This document shows positions 56,872-64,000 of a stretch of 64,000 nt of DNA, in pieces (position 1 is the stretch's first letter; the number at the start of each line of letters is the position of its first letter). The DNA lies in the NCBI RefSeq assembly GCF_901000735.1, contig NC_081548.1:10723444-10787443 (forward strand), in the 5' to 3' direction. The notes under the pieces were generated by a model. The model saw nothing but the letters and a program-made list of their open reading frames with translations, did not search any database and was not told where the DNA came from. The translations under genes were made by a program, and so were the position numbers. Source of the stretch: Corylus avellana (lineage: Eukaryota > Streptophyta > Magnoliopsida > Fagales > Betulaceae).

Positions 56872-58587
56872 ATGGTAACTACACGTGGGTCACAACAGCC
56901 ACTGGAAGGCCGAGCCGGGGTGCCGGGCGCAACTACTACCCCTCCTGACCTCACCGAGTTCATGAAGTAGATGACTGCTTCTATGGACGCATTGAAGAAG
57001 CAGAATGAGGAGCTTGCTACCAAACTCATAGCTGTTGAGGGCCGTAATGGCCGAAGAGAGCGTGAGCTAGAAGCAAGGCGGGAGAAGGAGCATGAAGAAA
57101 GGCGTTAAAGGGAGAGACGAGAACTCATTCCCCAAGGCAAGCAGATTAAAAGGAGTGCGAGTTTAGTTCATGGCAACTGTCATACTACGGTCCAGAACAA
57201 AGGCAACCATGAAAAGTCCCATACTGAGAACGAGGATAATCACGAGGAGTCCAATACTGACAAGTCTGAGAGACCTCACCGTAGCAGGTCTTATCGTGAG
57301 AGACGCCATAGAAGATCCCATCGTGACTAATCTCATCACGAGAGATCCCATCGTGACCGATCTCATCATAAGAGATCCCACACTCGCCATAACGAGACTG
57401 ACGTAAGTGTTGAGCTGTGAGACCTGAAGAGGAAGTATGCTGAGATGGCTGACAAGATAGCCAATGGGGAGAATGGGTTGATGGCAGAAGAACTCATGGA
57501 TAACACCAACCTACCCTTCACAGATAGGGTGATGAACTTCCCCCTACCCGACAAGTTCAAAATGCCTTATATAGATAAATATGACTGCAATGGAGACCCT
57601 AGCAAACATATGGAAAGCCTTCGAGCACACTTCATCCTCCACGGTACCCCAGATGAAATCTCATGCCGTGCATTTCAGCTAACTCTAGCAGGGGCAACTA
57701 AAAAGTGGTTCGCGAGACTCCCAGCCAAGCCTATGGATAACTTCAAGTCCCTGGGATGCCTCTTCCTTAGCCAATTTTTGGCTACTCGAAAAAAGGAAGA
57801 AAAGCCCAACTTACCTGCTTTCTCTAGTTCAAGGGAAGGATGCGTCCCTAAAAGACTTTATGCTCAGATTCAATAAAGAGAAGTTATCGGTAGAAAATCC
57901 AAGTGAGCAAACAGTACTCGATGCACTGATGCATGGGATAAAAGCCGAGAGGCCACTGATGGCCAAGTTATCAAAGAAGACTGGGATGGTGATCTTCATC
58001 ATTTTATAAATAAAGCCAAAGAATACATCAATCAAGAGGAGACTGTAGCGGCTCTGATGAAGTCCCAAGAGAAGGCTACTCGGCAAGAGGAGACTAGGCG
58101 AGAAAGGAATAGTGCGAGAGCAACACTAGTAAGCTCCGGGAAGAAGCAGGAGAAAAACCTGAAGTGGCAGGACAAGTTAACTCCCAAGCCAAGGAATGAC
58201 TCTCAGCGAAAACTCAGCAAGTTCACTCCATTAAACACCAACATGACTGAGGTGTTGATGGAGATCAGGAGGGACCCCAACTTCAAATGGCCAACAAGGA
58301 TGAAAGGTCCCACATCGAAGCGAGACCACACCAAGTTTTGCCAATATCATAATGAAGTTGGGCACTTGACAGAGGAGTGTGTATCTCTTCGTCAAGAGAT
58401 AGAATCCTTCATTAGGAATGGCAAACTGGTGAGATTCCTAGCAGGCGAGAGGGACAGAGGAAGAGACCATCAGCAACCCCTACTGCTTGAGGGGAACCAA
58501 GAAGCTATCGGAGGTCGAGACCAGAGGCAAAGGCATGATAATGGCCCAAGGGATGATCAGTATGTTGACTTAGTACATAATCAATAG
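56872..58587 (+). pseudogene. Gypsy gag, multiply broken
   Basis: The structural protein of the particle. ATG 56872 starts MVTTRGSQQPLEG. A charged coiled-coil stretch follows, then a repetitive RSH/R-rich region (57290-57400, for example HHERSHRDRSHHKRSH), then the retrotransposon gag domain (YDCNGDPSKHMESLRAHF, ATKKWFARLPAKPMDNFKSL, FLSQFL). After a frame change at about 57820 it continues SLKDFMLRFNKEKL. The later part has a knuckle-like CQYHNEVGHLTEEC (58339-58380). Stops at about 56969 (TAG), 57107 (TAA), 57328 (TAA) and others interrupt it. Confidence 0.85.
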
Positions 58588-58767
58588 GTTAAGCCGAGGA
58601 ATGATTGGGATGCTCCTCCCCCACCTCAGAATCATGATGTAGTAGGAGAAATCCTAACCATTTTAGGAGGAATAGTTGGTGGATGGGAGTTTAACTCAGC
58701 TAGAAGAGCCCATGCTAGAAGGGTATAGACCGAAGAGGTTCTCTTTCTTGAAAGACCTGCCAAGACC

Positions 58768-61700
58768 TTGAAACGAGAGCCCTTGGTTTTATCATTCACT
58801 GAGGAAGATGCAAAGGGAGTAATGATGCCCCATGACGACGCATTGGTGGAAACGGTGACCGTGGCCAACCACTTGCTCCACCGGATTTTAGTAGACAATG
58901 GGAGCTCGGCTAACATCCTCTATTGGCCAGTTTTCAAACAGATGGGCATTGATCGTAGTAGGATCACACCATTTGGTTCTCCCTTAGTTGGATTTACGGG
59001 AGAGCAAGTCCAACCTATCGGAATTATCTCACTTTTGGTAATAGCAGGAATAGCTCCCAAGCAGTCAACTGTCATGGTAGACTTCTTGGTAGTCAACCGA
59101 CCATCTGCTTACAACGCAATAATTGGTCTGCCAGCCTTGAATAAGTTGAAAGCGGTAACTTCAACTTACCATCTGAAGATGAAGTTCCGATAGGGGAAGG
59201 TGTCGGAGAGGTCAAGGGTGACCAAACTGCAGCAAGGAAGTGTTATATAACTTCCCTAAAGAAGCCTTCAGAGGTTACACCTTTGACTGTGAGCATTGTG
59301 GGGAGTAGAAAGGAAGGTGAACCGAAGGGCGAGCCTGTCGAGATGCTAGAAGACGTGGTAGTAGCAAACTGCAAAGTGGTGAAGGTCGGTTCTCATCTCT
59401 CCTCAGAAGTCCCAGAAGACCTCGTCACTTTCTTGAAGAAGAATTTGGAGGCAATTGTGTGGATGCACGAAGACATGCCTGGCATTAGCCCCGAAGAAAT
59501 ACTTCACCAGCTCAATGTGGATCCCAGTGTGAAACCAGTAAAGCAAAAGAGAAGGAAATTTGCTCCTGGGCGAAACATGGCGATAGCCGAGGAAGTGGAG
59601 AAGCTGCTTAGAGCTCAGTTTATTGAAGAAGTACACTATCCCGATTGGTTAGCCAATGTAGTATTGGTTAAAAAATCCAATGGGAAGTGGAGAATGTGTG
59701 TAGACTTCACCGACCTCAACAAAGCTTGTCCGAAAGACAGCTTTCCTCTGCCTCACATTGACGCCCTGGTTGATTGAACATCTGGGTATAGTTTGCTCAG
59801 TTTTATGGATGCCTTTCTGGTTACAACCAGATTTATATGCACCCGGAAGACAGAGTGAAGACTACATTTATCACCAACCGAGGCCTGTACTGCTATAAGG
59901 TCATGCCTTTCAGTCTGAAGAATGCAGGGGCAACATACCAGAGATTAGTAAACAAGATGTTCCGAGAATAGATCGGGCGAAACATTGAAGTATACGTTGA
60001 TGACATGCTAGTCAAAAGCACGTTGCCACAGAACCATACAACTGACCTACATGAAACGTTTGAAAAGTTGAAAAAGCATGGGATGAAGTTGAATCCTGCA
60101 AAGTGTGCATTCGGAGTGTCCTCTGTAAAGTTCCTCAGCTATATGGTGTCAAACCGAGGAATTGAAGCTAACCTAGAGAAGATCCAAATAGTTTTAGATA
60201 TGCAGTCTCCAAAGAATACAAAACAGCTCCAACAATTGACAGATAGGATACCAGCACTTAACCAATTCATTTCTCGGTCCACCGATAAGTGTTTGTCGTG
60301 CTTTAATATCCTGAGGAAGGCCTTTGAGTGGTCTAAGGAGTGCGAAGAGGCTTTTGGGGAACTAAAGAAGTATTTAGTCAGCCCACCTTTGCTAAGCCGA
60401 ACCGTCCCAAGAGAAGTATTGTATTTATACTTGGCTGTCTCTCCGACAGCAGTAAGTGTAGCCCTTGTACGAGAAGAAGAAGGGGTACAGAAACCTGTGT
60501 ACTTTATCAGCTGAGCATTGAAAAGGGCTGAAGAGAGATACCTCCATATGGAAAAGCTTGCCTTCGCTCTTACCATAGCGTCAAGGAAACTCCGGCCCTA
60601 TTTCCAAGCTCACAAGATAAGGGTTCTCACTGAATACCCTCTCAGAAAGGTGCTTCGTAAACTAGACTTATCTTGGAGATTGGCCAACTGGGCGATTGAA
60701 CTCGGAGAATTTGATATCGAATTCCTTCCTCGGAACTCCATTAAAGGTCAAGCATTAGCAGACTTTCTGGCAAAATTTACTAATCTGCCAGATGCAGAAC
60801 AATGGCCGAGGGACGAAACTTAGGTGGTTTACGTGGATGGGTCATCCATAAGAAGACACGGTGGAGCTGGGGTAATACTAGTCACCCCAGAAGGAGAAGA
60901 GCTGCACAGCTCCATAAGGTTGGAGTTTAGGACTACCAACAATGAGGCCGAGTACGAGGCCGTAATAGCTGGACTTGGCCTAGCTCAAGAGATGGGAGCC
61001 GAATTCATTGAGCTACGAAGTGATTCTCAAGTAATCGTCGGGCACATCCAAGGGAAATTCGAAGCCAAGGGAGATAAAATGAGGTTGTACTTGTCAAAGG
61101 TACAAGACTTGCAAAGTTCTTTCAAGAAGTTCTACATCGTGAAAATCCCAAGCGAAGAAAACAAGGGAGCAAATCGTCTTGCTCGGAGCGCATCAATAGG
61201 GGAGTCTGTAGGAGAATTTGAAGCGATTATTCAAACCTTGTCCCGACCTACCATAGCCGAGGTAGTCTCGGTCTCAATACCAGAGGCGGTACCAGATTGG
61301 CAAAAGGAAGTGGTGGAATATCTGGAGAAAGGGATTCTCCTAGCAGGAAAGAAGTCGGCTATCCAACTAAGGAAACAGGCTGCTAAATTTACCATGGTAG
61401 ATGGAACCTTATACAAACGAGGTTTCATGTTACCACTTCTTAAGTGTGTTTCCAAGGAAGAAGGTAATTACATACTTCATGAGATTCACGAAGGTATTTG
61501 TGGGAGTCATTCAGGCGCAAGAATGTTGGCAAATAAGGCGGTTCGAGCAGGCTTCTATTGGCCTAACATGACCAGAGACTTGGTAGAGATGGTCAGAAAT
61601 TACGACAAACGCCAACGTTTTGCCAACATTACCAAGCAACCCCTAGAGGAATTAAGCTCAGTCTCCTCACCCTGGCCCTTCTAGCAATGTGGGGTAGATA

Positions 61701-62343
61701 TAGTGGGACCACTACCTCGAGGAAAGGGGGTGTTCAATTTGCAGTGGTAGCCGTGGATTATTTCACAAAGTGGGTAGAAGTGGAGGCCTTAGTGAATATA
61801 TCAGCTAAGAGCATAGAGAAATTTTTATGGAAGAATGTCATCTACCGATACGGCGTTCCACACTCATTCGTCACTGACAATAGAAAGCAATTCGACTGCG
61901 ATTCATTCAGAGAATGGTGTGCCAAACTCCATATAAGAAATTACTTCTTGTCCCCTGGGCATCCCCAAGCAAACGGGCAAGTTGAAATCACTAACAAGTC
62001 AATCTTCAAACTTTTGAAGAAGAAACTTGGTGATTGAAAAGGAGATTGGGTGGAAGATCTTCTAGAGGTTCTATGGGCTTATTGGAGTACGAGAAGAACT
62101 CCAAGTAATGATGAAGGCTTATTGCTGCATCTAGCTCTGCTACAGGAGAAGCAAGATCAAGCTCAAGTGTCCATGTCAACATACGAGGAGAGAGTAGCTC
62201 AGTATTTCAACAAGAAGGTCAAACATCGAAGCTTCAAAGTCGGAGATTTCGTCTTGCAAAAAGTTACCATCGCCACCAAAGATCCAACCGAGGGCAAGTT
62301 AGCTCCCAATTGGGAAGGACCTTACAAGGTGACTGATTGCTGA
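58768..62343 (+). pseudogene. Gypsy pol: protease, RT, two RNase H domains, integrase; broken
   Basis: Protease: LVDNGSSANIL near 58890 (family norm DTGSSADIL). RT: WLANVVLVKKSNGKWRMCVD and DLNKACPKDSFPLPHID; TGA at 59775; FSGYNQI, then YVDDML near 60000. First RNase H region: EERYLHMEKLAFAL to FLPRNSIKGQALADFL (60530-60780). Second, archaeal-type RNase H: VYVDGSSIRRHGGAGVIL, NNEAEYEAVIAGL and LRSDSQVIV (60824-61060). Integrase: zinc-binding H/C region degraded (IHEGICGSHSGARM, then YDKRQRFAN), VDIVGPLP, FVTDN and HPQANGQVE (61690-61990). Stops at about 60513, 60821, 61682, 62035 and 62341, plus an apparent frameshift near 59800, make it inactive. Confidence 0.88.
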
Positions 62344-62530
62344 AGCGCGGGAGCATACTACCTCGAGGACTCCGAGGGAAAGACACTCCCCAGGCAAACT
62401 CAAAAAGTACTTTGTTTAAGTTGTAATTTCGTAAAGGAGATTTATTGTTATTTTGTTTATTTCTTTTCTTTTATGTCTTGTTTCATCGAATAAAAATCTC
62501 CTGAAGTTGCCACACTCGAAGTATTTCAAC

Positions 62531-63130
62531 TCTCAACTCACTTCTCGGACAGGTTTTCGAAGGTAGTTAGAGGAAACAATCGAAGAGACAATAACTCACC
62601 TCTCAACTTACTTCTCGGACAGGTTTCCAAAGGTAGTTAGAGAGAGACGGTCGAAGAGACTATAACTCACCTCTCAACTTACTTCTTGGACAGGTTTCCG
62701 AAGGTAGTTAGAGAGAGACAGTTGAAGAGACTATAACTCACCTCTCAACTCACTTCTCAGACAGGTTTCTGAAGGTAGTTAGAGAAAACAGTCGAAGAGA
62801 CTATAACTCACCTCTCAACATACTTCTTGGAAAGGTTTCCGAAGGTAGTTAGAGAGAGACAGTCGAAGAGCTATAACTCACCTCTCGACTCACTTCTCGG
62901 ACAGGTTTCCGAAGGTAGTTAGAGGAAACAGTCGAAGAGATTATACCTCATCCTCTTAAACTAACCTCTCGGACAATTTTCCAAAGGTAAGAGGAAAGAC
63001 TACCTCATTCTCATTATCAACTTCTCAGACAAGTATTTCGAGGGAATCCTCTTAGCTAACCCCTCAGACAAATATTCCGAGGAAATCTACTTAGCTAAAT
63101 CCTCAGACAGATATCCAAGGGGAGTTGAAA
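62531..63130. repeat. 70-71-bp tandem array in the gypsy 3' region
   Basis: Units start TCTCAACTCACTTCTCGGAC with the inner phrase AGGTTTCCGAAGGTAGTTAG at 62531, 62601, 62672, 62743, 62813 and 62883. They degenerate into shorter related units (TCAGACAAGTATTTCGAGG) to about 63125. It lies between integrase and the antisense ORF. Confidence 0.88.
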
Positions 63131-63283
63131 CTTAAGAATGGTTAAGAGGTGATTACTGTTTTAAAGTTATCTTCTAATTGCAAGAAAAAAGATAAGAGTG
63201 TATGAACAATTATCTACTCCAAAGAAGTACAAAACTAAAGTCTTTCATTATTGTTGAAAATATACAAAATGATGAAAATACAA

Positions 63284-64000
63284 TTAGACTCGTTTCGGGT
63301 CAGTTGGCTTAGAGGACTCAGCAACGGTAGGTGCATCGGTAGGGAGTTGGGGCTCCACGGCTTGACCATTGTCTGAGGGCTGGTTTTTATCTCCAGGTGT
63401 ATAGCAACACTCAAAGATTCCCTTAGCATCTGGCATTTGCTCTTGCCCAAGCGAGATAACATGCTCTAGGGCTTCATCTGTGAAAGGGAGATTATCGGCT
63501 TCCACAGTGTTGAGGTCTATAGAGCAGGAAGGATCCTGGGCCCAGGCTCAAAAGGTCTCGAAGTCGAAAGTAATCCCCTCTAACCAAGCATTGTCGCGTG
63601 CCCAGGAGGCATACGACAACTGCTTCTCATACTTGCGGGCTTGGTCATCGGCTTCTCACAGTTGAAGCTCGGTCTTCTTGAGCTTATCCTTGAAAAACTT
63701 CCTCCTTTCCTCAACCACTGTCTGGGCTGAGCAAGCATCCTCAGCCACTGCCCTCTGGACATCCCTCTCAACCTGAGCCTCTCTGACCTGCCTCAAAACC
63801 TCAGCAAGTCTCTCCTCAAGCTGATTCTAGTCCTCTTTTATTATTGAGTTTTCTTTTTGGAGCTGACCATTATCAGCCCGAAGAGCCTCCACCTCGGCGG
63901 ACAGATCCAGGAGTTTTTTATCCGCTGCAGCCCGAGCAGCTTCGGCCTTGGCAGCTTCGGTCTGAATTATAGATTGTTGCTGTCCAATGGCCAACAATTA
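63284..64000 (-). pseudogene. Antisense coiled-coil ORF of the Tat-type element, with stops
   Basis: On the minus strand a single frame runs from the window end to TAA 63284-63286, broken by TAG at 63827-63829 and TGA at 63656-63658 and 63548-63550. It encodes an alanine-, glutamate- and lysine-rich coiled coil (KAEAARAAADKKLLDLSAEV, QLEERLAEVLRQVREAQVER), then WARDNAWLEG and an acidic tail ending TDPKRV. Tat-group elements are known to carry an antisense ORF of unclear function in this place. The N-terminal part is beyond 64000. Confidence 0.75.

Larger units (their letters stand above)
56126..64000 (+). mobile_element. Ty3/gypsy retrotransposon of the Tat type (3' end outside window)
   Basis: The order is 5' LTR, PBS with TGGCGCC, gag, protease, RT, RNase H, a second archaeal-type RNase H, integrase, a tandem array and an antisense ORF. 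Two RNase H domains and an antisense ORF after integrase are known features of the Tat group of chromovirus-unrelated plant gypsy elements. The coding regions carry many stops. The 3' LTR is not reached by 64000. Confidence 0.88.

Noticed and set aside
57163..57406. Opposing open frames with repetitive Thr/Ile/Arg or Met/Ser/Val composition
   Set aside because: Shadows of the RSH-rich gag repeat in other frames.
62531..63130. Regular direct repeats resembling a CRISPR array
   Set aside because: Units are tandem at 70-71 bp with no unique spacers, inside a plant retrotransposon.

Overview
This is a stretch of plant nuclear DNA, almost certainly from a eudicot and plausibly from a woody perennial. 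The evidence is small GT-AG exons in AT-rich introns, CC- and TIR-type resistance-gene fragments, a PPR gene, a phytocyanin gene and nested plant retrotransposons. The species cannot be named from the sequence alone. Five runs of N (8089-8188, 15926-16017, 29196-29295, 33992-34019, 49662-50000) mark scaffold gaps, and several oddities sit beside them.

Layout. At 1-2950 are the 3' exons of a purple acid phosphatase (PAP) gene. At 6496-8088 (-) is the LRR end of a broken CC-NBS-LRR gene, followed by a gap. At 8189-8710 is a diverged copy of the DNA that lies downstream of the first PAP. At 9880-15925 is the 5' part of a second PAP gene, about 97-98% identical to the first where they overlap, ending at a gap. 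At 16018-16664 is the end of an LTR that has truncated a PPR gene (16627-18647, -). Then come a foldback MITE, a long alternating pyrimidine-purine tract, an isolated frameshifted TIR exon (19844-20337, -) and a second MITE (22343-22710).

At 24274-32378 is a Ty1/copia element. Its internal region is partly duplicated across a gap, its 3' LTR carries a nested solo LTR, and the whole element is flanked by an unusually long perfect direct repeat of about 75 bp. Its leader holds a dense array of CACGTCA and TTGAC motifs. At 34674-35646 is a hAT remnant with an 8-bp target duplication. At 37813-38037 is a LINE fragment, and at 38273-39245 a foldback element whose GC-rich core is an array of small hairpins.

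At 40139-50236 lies a 10-kb PIF/Harbinger transposon with matching terminal inverted repeats and TAA target duplications. It carries three decayed genes: a GRF zinc-finger/membrane-anchor gene (+), a DDE transposase (-) and a multi-exon Myb-like gene (-). The transposase has lost the third acidic residue of its catalytic triad.

Downstream are a half MITE fused to a TIR-type LRR fragment, an intact two-exon phytocyanin gene (53523-54573) with a TRIM-like element in its intron, and from 56126 to the window end a Ty3/gypsy element of the Tat type. That element has an LTR, gag, a pol with two RNase H-like domains, a 70-bp tandem array and a decayed antisense coiled-coil ORF.

Only the phytocyanin gene is visibly complete and intact. 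The two PAP genes are open as far as they are seen. All other coding regions are fragments or carry stops or frameshifts. The window is best read as a tandem PAP and resistance-gene neighbourhood heavily reworked by transposons. No operon-like system or CRISPR array is present, and I saw no tRNA or rRNA gene.
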